From: Bacteroidales bacterium
GTDB lineage: Bacteria; Bacteroidota; Bacteroidia; Bacteroidales; UBA932
Reading direction: 5' to 3'
Length of the DNA stretch: 64,000 nucleotides
NCBI GenBank assembly: GCA_017555965.1
Contig: JAFZFH010000161.1
Span: 36,188 to 100,187 of the forward strand
The position numbers and the translations under genes are program-made. Numbering within the stretch: position 1 is the stretch's first letter; each line of letters begins with the position of its first letter. Positions 35,386-44,443 of this stretch are shown here, one piece after another. The notes under the pieces are model-generated. The model worked only from the letters and a program-made list of their open reading frames with translations. It was not told where the DNA came from and did no database searches.

Positions 35386-37629
35386 ATGAAGAAGACAATC
35401 ATTGCAATCATTGCGTTTTTATTCCTCGTCTCGGGTACCGATGCAAGAAAATACCCGTATCAGAATCCGGATCTCCCTGTGGAACAGAGAGTTGATGATC
35501 TTATGAGCAGAATGACGATTGAAGAGAAAGTTAATCAGATGAGTGCTCAACTCCTCTTTATGCATGAATTTTACGAAAAGAGAGATTATGCCAAGGGTCA
35601 TGTGAGAAATGTCGGCCATTTCCTGTGGGACGGTAATATCCCGAATGATCCGGAATCTGCCGCCATGCACATAAACGAGGATACAAAGCGTTCTATTGAG
35701 GCTAGCAGATGGGGTATTCCTGTCATTCAGCACGGTGAAGCTCTTCATGGAGCACAGTGGGGTGATGCTACCTGTTTTCCTCAAAGCATATCAATGGCCG
35801 CAACCTTCGATACGGATCTTTATTATGAAGTCGCTCTTGCCATTGCAGAAGAGCTGAGGGCTGTTGGAGTGCGTCAGGTATATGCACCTGTTGTCAATGT
35901 CAGCCGCGATCAGCGTTGGGGCAGGGCACAGGAAAGTTATGGTGAGGATGTGCTGATGAACTCCGCTTTCGGAGTAGCGTATGTGAAGGCACTTGAAGGC
36001 AGCGGAGTGGTTACCACCCCTAAACATTATGTGGACAACTATGGTGACGGAGGACATGATTCGTATGCGACCTCTACGTCCTGGAGAGTTCTTCGAGAAG
36101 TGTATCTGGAACCTTTCCGTGCCTGTTTTCAGGAAGGCGGAGCAAGGTCTGTGATGTCGTCTTACAATTCTGTGGATGGCGTTCCCGTAAGTTGTAACGG
36201 CATTCTGCTCAATGATATCCTTAAGGATGAGTGGGGCTTCGATGGTTATGTCGTATGTGACTATGGCGCCGTAGGACTGATAGAGAGCGGCCATTTTATG
36301 GCGGAAACCCATGAGGATGCTCTTGTGATGAGTGTAAATAACGGTATGGATCTCGAACTCATGAATACACATGAGGGACTTCTTGAACTGGTCAGGAACG
36401 GTAAGATCAGCGAGGAAACTGTAAATGAGAGCGTGCGTCGTATCCTTAAGGTCAAGTTTGAACTTGGACTATTTGAAGAGCCGTTCGTAGATGAAAAGAA
36501 GGCTGCTGAGGTAGTGCGCAGCAAGCAGCATAGGGATCTGGCAGAAGACGCTGCGCGCAAGTGCATGACCCTTCTCAAAAATGATGGAGTACTTCCTCTG
36601 GATGTCAATAATATTGATAGGATCGGTATCTATGGTCCCGGTGCAGATCAGTTGTGTCTTGGCGACTACAGCGGTGGAAGAGGCGGCTGGAGAGGAGAAG
36701 GTGCAGTGAGTGCATATCAGGGTATAAGGAATGCATTTGAGGGCAAGGCGGAAGTTGTGCTCAGCAAGGGCCAGGATATATATCCTCTTGCCCAGACATG
36801 CGATGTCCTCATGTTCTTCCCTGGAATCATGGAAGATGAAGGAAGCGACCGAAGCAGTTTCAAGCTGCCTTCGCAGCATGTGAGCCAGAATAGGGACGAT
36901 TCGAATCATCAGATCATCGATGAGCAGAAACTTCTCAATGTGGCAATAGATCAGGAGCGTATGGTCAGAGACCTTATCGCTACCGGCAAACCAGTAATCG
37001 TCGTTCTTCAAAATGGTTCCGTTATCGACATTACAGATTGGGTCGATGGTGCTGCAGCTGTCCTTGAAGCATGGTATTCAGGAGAGCAGGGCGGTACTGC
37101 GATTGCAGATGTCCTGACCGGTAAGTATAATCCTGGAGGCCGACTGCCGTTCACATGGGTAAAGAGCATAGGACAGAACCCGATGTACTATTCAATCAAG
37201 CCGAGTGGACGTAACTATAGTTATGTGGAGAATGATGGAAAGCCTCTTTATCCTTTCGGATATGGATTGAGCTACACAACATTTGGATACAGTGACCTTC
37301 AGATGCAGAAGATACTTGAAAAGGGAGATTCGCTTAAAGTCAAGGTGACGGTGACCAATACTGGAAAGGTTGCAGGTGACGAGGTCGTACAGGTGTATAT
37401 GCACGATGAAATAGCCTCTGTTGCCAGACCTTTGGCGGAACTGGCAGCATTCACGAGGGTCACCCTGAATCCGGGTGAGAGCAAGACGGTAGAATTGGAT
37501 ATTCCATATCGTAGTTTCCATATGTGGGACAAGAATATGGAGTTTAGGGTTGAGGAAGGATGGTTTGAAATCTGGGTTGGCCGCAATGCAGAAGATGTTG
37601 TGGATAGCCGTAGGGTATATGTGAAATGA
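35386..37629 (+). CDS. Beta-glucosidase, GH3 family, secreted
   Basis: A 747-residue enzyme with a signal peptide (MKKTIIAIIAFLFLVSGTDA). The GH3 N-terminal barrel includes GIPVIQHGEALHGAQWG and KHYVDNYGDGG; the nucleophile is Asp292 in VVCDYGAVG (the usual SDW is CDY). The C-terminal domains hold GEQGGTAIADVLTGKYNPGGRLP and a fibronectin-III-like end (VTNTGKVAGDEVVQVY). It probably hydrolyses beta-glucosides exposed when the rhamnosidase upstream removes the rhamnose, as in rutinosides, though xylosidase activity is possible in this family. Confidence 0.93.
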   Translation: MKKTIIAIIAFLFLVSGTDARKYPYQNPDLPVEQRVDDLMSRMTIEEKVNQMSAQLLFMHEFYEKRDYAKGHVRNVGHFLWDGNIPNDPESAAMHINEDTKRSIEASRWGIPVIQHGEALHGAQWGDATCFPQSISMAATFDTDLYYEVALAIAEELRAVGVRQVYAPVVNVSRDQRWGRAQESYGEDVLMNSAFGVAYVKALEGSGVVTTPKHYVDNYGDGGHDSYATSTSWRVLREVYLEPFRACFQEGGARSVMSSYNSVDGVPVSCNGILLNDILKDEWGFDGYVVCDYGAVGLIESGHFMAETHEDALVMSVNNGMDLELMNTHEGLLELVRNGKISEETVNESVRRILKVKFELGLFEEPFVDEKKAAEVVRSKQHRDLAEDAARKCMTLLKNDGVLPLDVNNIDRIGIYGPGADQLCLGDYSGGRGGWRGEGAVSAYQGIRNAFEGKAEVVLSKGQDIYPLAQTCDVLMFFPGIMEDEGSDRSSFKLPSQHVSQNRDDSNHQIIDEQKLLNVAIDQERMVRDLIATGKPVIVVLQNGSVIDITDWVDGAAAVLEAWYSGEQGGTAIADVLTGKYNPGGRLPFTWVKSIGQNPMYYSIKPSGRNYSYVENDGKPLYPFGYGLSYTTFGYSDLQMQKILEKGDSLKVKVTVTNTGKVAGDEVVQVYMHDEIASVARPLAELAAFTRVTLNPGESKTVELDIPYRSFHMWDKNMEFRVEEGWFEIWVGRNAEDVVDSRRVYVK

Positions 37630-37644
37630 TTTGGCTTGATATTG

Positions 37645-37675
37645 TTTCCCTGATTCATAAAAATTGATACCTTTG
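37645..37675 (+). promoter_or_regulatory. Promoter of pdxB
   Basis: TTTC (37645-37648), a 19-base spacer, then TACCTTTG (37668-37675). Exact -7 match, 3 of 4 at -33. It starts the transcript 20-30 bases before the ATG at 37709 and argues against the upstream in-frame start at 37664. Confidence 0.7.
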
Positions 37676-37708
37676 TGTGAATGTTGTTATAGATATTGGG
37701 GAAAGATT

Positions 37709-38740
37709 ATGAAGATAGTAGCAGATAAGGATGTGCCTTTTCTTAACGGAGTTCTGGAGCCATATGGCGAGGTCCTCTATAAAAAGGGTGCGGAAATTAC
37801 CAATGAAGATGTGAAGGACGCGGATGCACTCATTCTGCGTACCAGGACCATCTGCAATGAAAAGCTGCTTGAAGGTTCTACAGTCAAGCTCATCGCCACG
37901 GCGACCATCGGAACCGACCATGTGGATTTCGATTATTGCAATGCACACGGAATAGAGGTGCAGAATGCCGCAGGATGCAATGCCGGAGGTGTCATGCAGT
38001 ATGTCTTTTCAGCTCTTTATGGAATCGCGGCGAGAAAGGGAATAAAGATCGACGGCGGAACCATCGGTATCATCGGCGTCGGCAATGTGGGCAAGAAGGT
38101 GGAGCAGATGGCGACCTACCTCGGATTCAACGTCCTCAAATGCGACCCGCCTCGTGCAGAGGCGGAGGGACCGGACGGCTTCTGTTCTCTTGACACCATT
38201 CTCGAAGAGTCGCAGATCGTGACGCTTCATGTTCCGCTCGATGAAAATACCCGCGGTATGGCAAATGAAGCCTTCTTTGCTCATATGCAGCAGGGAACCA
38301 TCTTCATAAATGCATCGAGAGGCGAGATTGTCGATGAATCCGCATTGAAGATGGCGATGCCTAAGCTTGGAGCGACCGTCATAGATACATGGAACAATGA
38401 GCCGAACATCGATGTGGAACTGGTGGACATGGTGGATATAGCCACTCCTCATATAGCCGGATATTCATATCAGGGCAAGCAGATGGGTACTGCGATGGCA
38501 GTAAGGGCAGTGGCCCGTCATTTCGGCATAGAAGCGCTTTATGACTTCTTTCCGGAGGATGAGCCGGATCATGAACCGGTGCTTCTTGATCTGAAAGGAA
38601 AGAATCATGGACAGATAGCCGCGGTTTTCCAATATAATTATCCTATATTTACGGACGATTTCAGATTCCGTATGGAGCCGGCCAAGTTTGAGAAGCTCCG
38701 TTCTGAATATCAGTACCGCAGGGAAGTATATGTAGAATAA
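37709..38740 (+). CDS. pdxB: Erythronate-4-phosphate dehydrogenase
   Basis: A 343-residue D-2-hydroxyacid dehydrogenase acting in the DXP-independent branch of pyridoxal phosphate synthesis (4-phosphoerythronate to 2-oxo-3-hydroxy-4-phosphobutanoate). The N-terminus MKIVADKDVPFLNGVLEPYG is the PdxB form. The NAD-binding motif is GTIGIIGVGNVGKKV, and the catalytic residues are in the usual places: Arg in FINASRGEIVD, the Glu in NNEPNID, and the His in DIATPHIAGYS. The C-terminal PdxB dimerisation segment is present but shorter than in E. coli (378 residues). Confidence 0.93.
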   Translation: MKIVADKDVPFLNGVLEPYGEVLYKKGAEITNEDVKDADALILRTRTICNEKLLEGSTVKLIATATIGTDHVDFDYCNAHGIEVQNAAGCNAGGVMQYVFSALYGIAARKGIKIDGGTIGIIGVGNVGKKVEQMATYLGFNVLKCDPPRAEAEGPDGFCSLDTILEESQIVTLHVPLDENTRGMANEAFFAHMQQGTIFINASRGEIVDESALKMAMPKLGATVIDTWNNEPNIDVELVDMVDIATPHIAGYSYQGKQMGTAMAVRAVARHFGIEALYDFFPEDEPDHEPVLLDLKGKNHGQIAAVFQYNYPIFTDDFRFRMEPAKFEKLRSEYQYRREVYVE

Positions 38741-38769
38741 CACTATAATAACAAACTAATAACAACCAC

Positions 38770-40350
38770 ATGTTTACAAAAGAAGATATTGCTCAGATCG
38801 AGCAGAGAGGAACTACTGTTCAGACAGTTGAGCAGCAGGTCGAGCGTTTCAGACAGGGATTCCCTTGGATGAAGATTGTTGCTCCTGCAACTCCTGAAAG
38901 AGGAATTCAGGTACTTGATGAGGCTGCTGTAGAGGCTGCTGCCAAGTATTATGACAGCGCTGCAATGAACGGAAAATGCAAGTTCGTTCCGGCTTCAGGA
39001 GCAGCTTCGCGTATGTTCAAGGACCTTTTCAGCGGTCTTGATGCTCTCAAGGCAGGTAAGGAGGTTGCTGATGACGCTCCTGCAGCGAAGTTCGTGGATC
39101 AGATCCAGTCATTCGCATTCTATACTCCAGAGCTTTTCGGTGAGCAGACATGCAAGTGTCCGGAGTACAGAGAGTCTGTTCTTGCAAAGACTCTTACTGA
39201 CGAGGGACTCGGATATGGTGTAAAGCCAAAGGGTGTCCTCAAGTTCCATAAGTATGCTGACGGCGAGATCCGTACTGCTTTTGCAGAGCATCTTGTGGAG
39301 GCTCAGAATTATATGAGAAATGAGGATGGCACTGCAAATCTTGTCGTTACGATCTCTCCTGAGCATCAGCAGCTTTTTGAAGAGGCATATGCTGAGGTCA
39401 AGGATGCATATGAGGCTAAGTATGGTGTGACTTACAACATCACCTTCACATTCCAGGACAAGGCTACTGACACTGTCGCTGTGGATGTTGACAACAAGCC
39501 GTTCAGAACGGAGACTGATTCCCTCCTTTTCCGCCCTGCAGGACACGGTGCCCTCATCTACAACCTCAACAAACTTGAGGAAGAGGTGGTGTCAATCAAG
39601 AATATCGACAATGTAGCCAACGAAAGACTTCTTCCTGCGACAGCAACTTGGAAGAAGGTGCTTCTCGGAAAGGCTCTTGAACTTCGTGATACTCTTCACG
39701 GATATCTCCGTGAACTTGATATAGTTTGCACTCCGATCCAGGGTTCAGAGAACAAGACTGTAGGCTTGCCGGGATATGATCCTGTTTATGAAGATCTTTG
39801 CGCAACTCCTGAGGCTGTGCAACTTTGTGACGATATTGAGGCATATCTCAAGAATGTCCTCTGCATCGATCTTCCTGCAGCAGAAACTCCAAAGGGAAGA
39901 GTAGAGATGCTCAGAGCCAAGCTCAACCGTCCTGTACGCGTTGCAGGTATGGTGAAGAATCAGGGTGAGCCAGGCGGTGGTCCTTTCATCATTGCAGAGA
40001 AGGACGGTTCGACTTCGCTTCAGGTTCTCGAGAGCGTACAGATCAACATGTCAGACGATCATGCACGCAATGCTCTTGCTTCTGCAACACACTTCAATCC
40101 TGTAGATATCGTATGCTGCCTCCACGACTACAAGGGCCAGAGCTTCGACCTCCTCAAGTATGTTGACGAGGATGCAGGATTCATCAGCTCAAAGAGCTAT
40201 CAGGGCCGCGAGCTCAAGGCACTCGAACTCCCAGGTCTCTGGAACGGTGCGATGAGCAACTGGAACACACTTTTCGTTGAGGTTCCTCTTGAAACCTTCA
40301 ATCCTGTAAAGGTGGTTCTCGACCTCCTCAGACCTGCACATCAGAACTGA
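38770..40350 (+). CDS. DUF4301 family protein
   Basis: A 526-residue protein of a family restricted to Bacteroidota. It contains the conserved region FVPASGAASRMFKDLFSGL near residue 80, which resembles the nucleotide-binding start of sugar nucleotidyltransferases, and LLFRPAGHGALIYNLN in the middle, again reminiscent of nucleotidyl- or uridyl-transferases. The C-terminal half has a long conserved stretch (GEPGGGPFIIAEKDG). No signal peptide or membrane helix is present. Function is unknown; a link with nucleotidyl transfer is suggested only by the GAASRM motif. It follows pdxB after 29 bases and may share its transcript. Confidence 0.85.
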   Translation: MFTKEDIAQIEQRGTTVQTVEQQVERFRQGFPWMKIVAPATPERGIQVLDEAAVEAAAKYYDSAAMNGKCKFVPASGAASRMFKDLFSGLDALKAGKEVADDAPAAKFVDQIQSFAFYTPELFGEQTCKCPEYRESVLAKTLTDEGLGYGVKPKGVLKFHKYADGEIRTAFAEHLVEAQNYMRNEDGTANLVVTISPEHQQLFEEAYAEVKDAYEAKYGVTYNITFTFQDKATDTVAVDVDNKPFRTETDSLLFRPAGHGALIYNLNKLEEEVVSIKNIDNVANERLLPATATWKKVLLGKALELRDTLHGYLRELDIVCTPIQGSENKTVGLPGYDPVYEDLCATPEAVQLCDDIEAYLKNVLCIDLPAAETPKGRVEMLRAKLNRPVRVAGMVKNQGEPGGGPFIIAEKDGSTSLQVLESVQINMSDDHARNALASATHFNPVDIVCCLHDYKGQSFDLLKYVDEDAGFISSKSYQGRELKALELPGLWNGAMSNWNTLFVEVPLETFNPVKVVLDLLRPAHQN

Positions 40351-40378
40351 TTCTCAAGACACGGTCTTTGAGAATTTT
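40351..40378. terminator. Putative terminator between DUF4301 and the small minus-strand gene
   Basis: Inverted repeat TTCTCAAGAC / GTC-T-TTGAGAA (40351-40374, one bulge) followed by TTTT, one base after the DUF4301 stop. It overlaps the 3' end of the convergent gene, where its opposite side could also act. Confidence 0.6.
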
Positions 40379-40779
40379 GAAATTCTCATTTCATTTCTGT
40401 GAAGATATAGGGATTCTCGAAGAAGGTCTATGGTCCTTGGGAAGAATTTCCGGAATTCACGCACTGTGTCGCAGAGGATTTCACAACTGAACATCAGGTT
40501 GTGAAGATCATCAATTATTACAGGTTTGACGATGAAAGCCTTAAGCATGGTCTCATTGTCAGCTTTAAGGAACATGGAGTAGAGTTCTTTGTCGATCGAG
40601 AAGAATAATCGTACAGACAGAACTCCTTCCTCATATTCGACAACGGCTATATTGTTGTCTAGATTGAAGAGGATATGGCCCCTTTCATAGATGGGGTCAT
40701 ATCCTTTTTCCATCATACATCTGAATATGCCTCTGATATCAAGGCTTCGTCCATGTTTCTTGTCTGATCCGGTTTCCAT
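40354..40779 (-). CDS. Small hypothetical protein, YbjN-like
   Basis: A 141-residue soluble protein with no signal peptide. The segment VEYEEGVLSVRLFFSIDKELY then FIVKPVIIDDLHNLMFSCEILC looks like the alpha-beta fold of YbjN-type or Tir-chaperone-like domains; I do not recognise a specific family with certainty. The C-terminal tail is basic. It converges with DUF4301, sharing a terminator, and diverges from the lplA-gcv operon. Function unknown. Confidence 0.65.
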   Translation of the reverse strand: METGSDKKHGRSLDIRGIFRCMMEKGYDPIYERGHILFNLDNNIAVVEYEEGVLSVRLFFSIDKELYSMFLKADNETMLKAFIVKPVIIDDLHNLMFSCEILCDTVREFRKFFPRTIDLLRESLYLHRNEMRISKFSKTVS

Positions 40780-40853
40780 GACGCTGGTTTTTATTTGAGG
40801 AGTCTTTTTTACAGAAAAAGTGCCTAAGGCTGTATATTCTGCTTTTATTTTCT

Positions 40854-40861
40854 TAAATTTG
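40854..40861 (+). promoter_or_regulatory. Putative -7 box for the lplA-gcv operon
   Basis: TAAATTTG, exact TAnnTTTG, 20 bases before the lplA ATG at 40882. No clear -33 TTTG box is present. No glycine riboswitch is recognised in the 100 bases upstream. Confidence 0.6.
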
Positions 40862-40881
40862 AAAGATTTTAGTTGAAGAAG

Positions 40882-41592
40882 ATGAAGAATATCGTTCTGC
40901 CAGAAGTCAAGGACCGCAGCCTGGTCTTTTTTCTTGCCATGGAAGAGTTCGTGGCAAGGGCGGTTGAGGGCGATTCATTCTTTGTCTGGAGAGTAAATCC
41001 TACAGTCATAATCGGTAGAAACCAGGACCTTGAAGCCGAGGTCAATCTTGAATATTGCAGGACCCATGGCGTCGAAGTCGTAAGACGTAAGAGCGGGGGA
41101 GGATGTGTCTATGCGGACAAGGGCAATATCATGGTTTCATATGTCTCCCGTCGAGGTGACGTTTCGGAGGTGTTCGAAAGATATCTGAACACCGTTACAG
41201 AGTGTCTGCGCTCTTTAGGTCTTGATGCAGAAAAATCCGGAAGAAATGATGTGCTGGTGGACGGTCGCAAGGTGAGCGGAAATGCTTTCCAGATGCTGCC
41301 GGACAGGAGCATTGTGCATGGTACCATGTTGTATTCGACAGATTTTGATGCTCTTGAGACTGCAATAAGACCACCTGTCGAAAAACTTGAACGTCACGGA
41401 ATCGCCTCTGTCAGACAGAGGGTCACCAATCTTTCCGGCCATCTGGATCCGTCTGTTGTCGCTTCTGTCGAGGGTCTTGAAGAGGCACTCGTGAGACATT
41501 TTACTGATGAAACTGTTGTACTGAGCGAGGAAGATATCGTGGAGATTGAAAGAATATCAGAAGGATATGAAAGGATAATAACACTGAAATAA
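40882..41592 (+). CDS. lplA: Lipoate-protein ligase A, short form
   Basis: A 236-residue protein that attaches lipoate to lipoyl domains. The family motifs are clear: RRKSGGGCVYADKGNIMVSYV (lipoyl-binding) and GRNDVLVDGRKVSGNAFQ, containing the conserved lysine in the catalytic loop. The second (C-terminal, accessory) domain of the E. coli enzyme (338 residues) is missing. Its place one base before gcvT strongly suggests it lipoylates GcvH, encoded two genes on. A TTG start at 40873 is possible but ATG 40882 fits better. Confidence 0.9.
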   Translation: MKNIVLPEVKDRSLVFFLAMEEFVARAVEGDSFFVWRVNPTVIIGRNQDLEAEVNLEYCRTHGVEVVRRKSGGGCVYADKGNIMVSYVSRRGDVSEVFERYLNTVTECLRSLGLDAEKSGRNDVLVDGRKVSGNAFQMLPDRSIVHGTMLYSTDFDALETAIRPPVEKLERHGIASVRQRVTNLSGHLDPSVVASVEGLEEALVRHFTDETVVLSEEDIVEIERISEGYERIITLK

Positions 41593-41593
41593 T

Positions 41594-42694
41594 ATGGAAG
41601 AGAATCTCTTGAAGACCTGTCTTTATGACAAGCATGTTGCTCTTGGAGCGCTTATGAGCCCCTTCGGAGGCTTTATGATGCCTATTCAATATACCAATAT
41701 CACAGACGAGCACAATGCTGTCCGTAATAATGCCGGAATGTTCGATGTGTCCCACATGGGTGAGATCTTCGTGAGCGGTCCGGATGCGGAAAAGTATGTG
41801 AATCACGTGTTTTCCAATAATGTGACAGGTATTCCTGACGGAAAGATCCTCTACGGAATGATGCTTTATCCTAACGGAACAGTTGTGGATGATCTTCTTG
41901 TATATAAGGAGTTTGAACCGGATAAGTATCTTCTCGTTGTCAATGCATCAAATATAGCAAAGGACTACGAGTGGCTTTGTAAGCATAAGGAAGGCTTTGA
42001 TGTAGAGGTTGTCAATGCTTCGGATTCATGGGGTGAAATCGCCCTCCAGGGACCTGCGGCTGAGAAATTCGCTGTAGAGACCCTCGGTCTTGCTCCTGCT
42101 GCAGAGCTTGGTTTCTATACATATTACGAAGCAAAGTGGAACGGTCAGAGGATGGTTGTAAGCCGTACAGGCTACACTGGTGAGGACGGTTTCGAGATCT
42201 ATTGCTCGCATGAGGCAGTGAATGAGATCTGGGATAAGCTTCTCGCTGCAGGAGTTGTTCCGTGCGGTCTTGGATGCCGCGATACCCTCCGTTTCGAGGC
42301 AGGACTACCACTCTATGGACATGAACTCAGCGATGAGATCACTCCTCTTGAGGCAGGACTCGGAATGTTCGCCAAGATCAAGGATAAGGACTTCATCGGC
42401 CGCGACGCTCTTGTAGAGCAGAAGGAAGCTGGACTAAGCCGAAAGCTTGTCGGAATAGAGCTTCAGGACAAGGCCATTCCTCGTGCGGGATATCCTGTTG
42501 AGGTGGATGGCGAGCAGGTCGGAGTCGTGACAACAGGTTACAGAAGCATCTCTACTGACAGAAGCGTATGCGTGGCAATGGTCGATAAGGCATACACCGA
42601 GCTCGGCACACAGGTGGAGATCCGTATCCGCAAGAAGGTCTTCCCTGGAATCGTTACCAAGAAGCGTTTCTACGAAACAAACTACAAGAAATAA
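41594..42694 (+). CDS. gcvT: Glycine cleavage system T protein (aminomethyltransferase)
   Basis: A 366-residue enzyme that takes the methylene group and ammonia from the aminomethyl-lipoyl GcvH and makes 5,10-methylene-THF. Conserved blocks are FDVSHMGEIFVSG, DGKILYGMMLYPNG, VSRTGYTGEDGFEIY (with the catalytic Asp region before it), and CRDTLRFEAGLPLYGHE. The C-terminal barrel ends in TKKRFYE. It is translated from the ATG one base after lplA. Confidence 0.97.
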   Translation: MEENLLKTCLYDKHVALGALMSPFGGFMMPIQYTNITDEHNAVRNNAGMFDVSHMGEIFVSGPDAEKYVNHVFSNNVTGIPDGKILYGMMLYPNGTVVDDLLVYKEFEPDKYLLVVNASNIAKDYEWLCKHKEGFDVEVVNASDSWGEIALQGPAAEKFAVETLGLAPAAELGFYTYYEAKWNGQRMVVSRTGYTGEDGFEIYCSHEAVNEIWDKLLAAGVVPCGLGCRDTLRFEAGLPLYGHELSDEITPLEAGLGMFAKIKDKDFIGRDALVEQKEAGLSRKLVGIELQDKAIPRAGYPVEVDGEQVGVVTTGYRSISTDRSVCVAMVDKAYTELGTQVEIRIRKKVFPGIVTKKRFYETNYKK

Positions 42695-42719
42695 CAATAA
42701 CTAAAACAATAACACAATT

Positions 42720-43103
42720 ATGGCAAAGACAGTTGAAGGACTCTATTACAGCGAGTCACACGAATGGGTAAAAGTTGAAGGTAATGTAGCGGTTGTAGGT
42801 ATCACAGATTTCGCACAGCATGCGATGGGTGACCTCTCATACGTGGACATGCCTGAGGTTGATGACGAATTTGAAGCAGGTGAGGAGTTTGGTGCAGTGG
42901 AAAGCGTAAAGGCTGCCAGCGACCTCTTCAGCCCTGTATCAGGTACTGTAGTTGAGGTGAACGAAGAGCTTGAGGATGCTCCAGAGCTTCTTAATGAGGA
43001 TGCTTTTGCAAACTGGATCATGAAGGTGGAGATGAGCGATCCTTCTGAGCTTGAGAAACTTATGGATGCCGCAGCATACGAGGCAATGTGTGCAAACGAA
43101 TAA
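42720..43103 (+). CDS. gcvH: Glycine cleavage system H protein
   Basis: A 127-residue lipoyl carrier. The lipoylated lysine is Lys64 in GAVESVKAASD, in the standard location. The N-terminus YYSESHEWVKVEG and C-terminus MKVEMSDPSELEKLMDA are family-typical. It carries the aminomethyl group between P, T and L proteins. It lies 25 bases after gcvT and 11 bases before the gcvPA ATG. Confidence 0.97.
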   Translation: MAKTVEGLYYSESHEWVKVEGNVAVVGITDFAQHAMGDLSYVDMPEVDDEFEAGEEFGAVESVKAASDLFSPVSGTVVEVNEELEDAPELLNEDAFANWIMKVEMSDPSELEKLMDAAAYEAMCANE

Positions 43104-43114
43104 AGGACACGCTT

Positions 43115-44443
43115 ATGGCTTTCTCATATTTTCCACACACGGAAGATGATATACGCCAGATGCTGGACAGAATCGGAGTAGGATCCCTTGAGGATCTCTA
43201 CTCCGATGTGCCTTCTGACGTCATCTACCGCAAAGAATACGACCTTCCGGATGCTCTATCCGAGCATGAGGTACGACAGTATTTCGAGACTCTGGCCGAG
43301 CAGAACACAAATCTTTTCTGCCTTTGCGGTCTCGGTGCATATGACCATTATTCTCCTGCTGTGATTCCTCATATCATCTCACGTTCGGAGTTCCTGACTG
43401 CATATACTCCATATCAGCCTGAGGTGTCACAGGGTACATTGCGCTATATCTTCGAGTATCAGTCGATGCTTACTGAACTTACCGGTATGGATTGTACAAA
43501 TGCTTCGATGTACGACGGTGCGACAGCCGCTGCCGAGTCGATGATGATGGCTATGGCTTCGACGAAGAAGAAGACCCGCGTACTTCTGTCGGAGGGCCTG
43601 CTGCCACAGGTTGTGGATGTCGTGAAGACATACGCAAAGTTCAACGGCGTACAGATTACCATGGTTCCATGCCAGGACGGACAGACATCGTATGGTGCAA
43701 TGGTAGCCGAGATCGCTGCGGGTGATGTCGCAGGAGTTCTCGTTCCGGGCATAAACAAATATGGTATTATCGAGGATCATACAGGCTTCGCCGATGCTGT
43801 ACATGCGCAGAAGGGTCTGTTCATGGTATATTCGGATCCTTCGACTCTCGCGGTCATCAAGACTCCGGGGGAATGGGGTGCTGACGTTGTGTGCGGAGAT
43901 TCGCAGTCTCTCGGTATTCCTCTGTGCTACGGCGGTCCGTATGTGGGCTTCCTCGCATGTAAGAAGGAACATGTCCGCAAGCTTCCGGGACGTATAGTGG
44001 GTGCGACCAAGGATGTGGACGGAAAACGTGCATATGTGCTTACTCTTCAGGCTCGTGAACAGCATATCCGTCGCGAGAAGGCGACAAGCAACATCTGTTC
44101 GAACCAGTCTCTGATGGCTCTTTATGTGACTGTATATATGTCACTTATGGGACCTAAGGGACTTCGCGAGGTCAACGAGCTCAGCTACGGTGGAGCGCAT
44201 TATCTCTATGACTCCCTCCTCGAGACAGGACTGTTTGAGAAGGCTTTTGACAAGCCGTTCCTGAAGGAATTCACACTCAGAAGTCTTGTCCCTGCCGAGA
44301 AGATCCAGGATGCTCTGATGCTTATCGGAGTGTTCGGAGCAGTTGAAGTGGAGAAGGACCTTGTCAATTTCTGCGTGACTGAAAAGGTGTCAAAGGAAAA
44401 TATTGATGCCATTGTTGGATATCTTAAAGAACTTGAGGCATGA
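43115..44443 (+). CDS. gcvPA: Glycine dehydrogenase (decarboxylating) subunit 1
   Basis: A 442-residue non-catalytic half of the split P protein. Family blocks are [15 protein letters not shown] at the N-terminus, [19 protein letters not shown], and [23 protein letters not shown]. It lacks the PLP lysine and pairs with the PB subunit. The ATG at 43115 ([12 protein letters not shown]) is chosen over an upstream in-frame start at 43088, which would overlap gcvH. Its 3' end overlaps gcvPB by four bases (ATGA). Confidence 0.96.
   Translation: MAFSYFPHTEDDIRQMLDRIGVGSLEDLYSDVPSDVIYRKEYDLPDALSEHEVRQYFETLAEQNTNLFCLCGLGAYDHYSPAVIPHIISRSEFLTAYTPYQPEVSQGTLRYIFEYQSMLTELTGMDCTNASMYDGATAAAESMMMAMASTKKKTRVLLSEGLLPQVVDVVKTYAKFNGVQITMVPCQDGQTSYGAMVAEIAAGDVAGVLVPGINKYGIIEDHTGFADAVHAQKGLFMVYSDPSTLAVIKTPGEWGADVVCGDSQSLGIPLCYGGPYVGFLACKKEHVRKLPGRIVGATKDVDGKRAYVLTLQAREQHIRREKATSNICSNQSLMALYVTVYMSLMGPKGLREVNELSYGGAHYLYDSLLETGLFEKAFDKPFLKEFTLRSLVPAEKIQDALMLIGVFGAVEVEKDLVNFCVTEKVSKENIDAIVGYLKELEA

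Noticed and set aside
40780-40881. Possible glycine riboswitch ahead of the gcv operon
   Set aside because: The region is only about 100 bases, A/T-rich and has no tandem aptamer-like structure.
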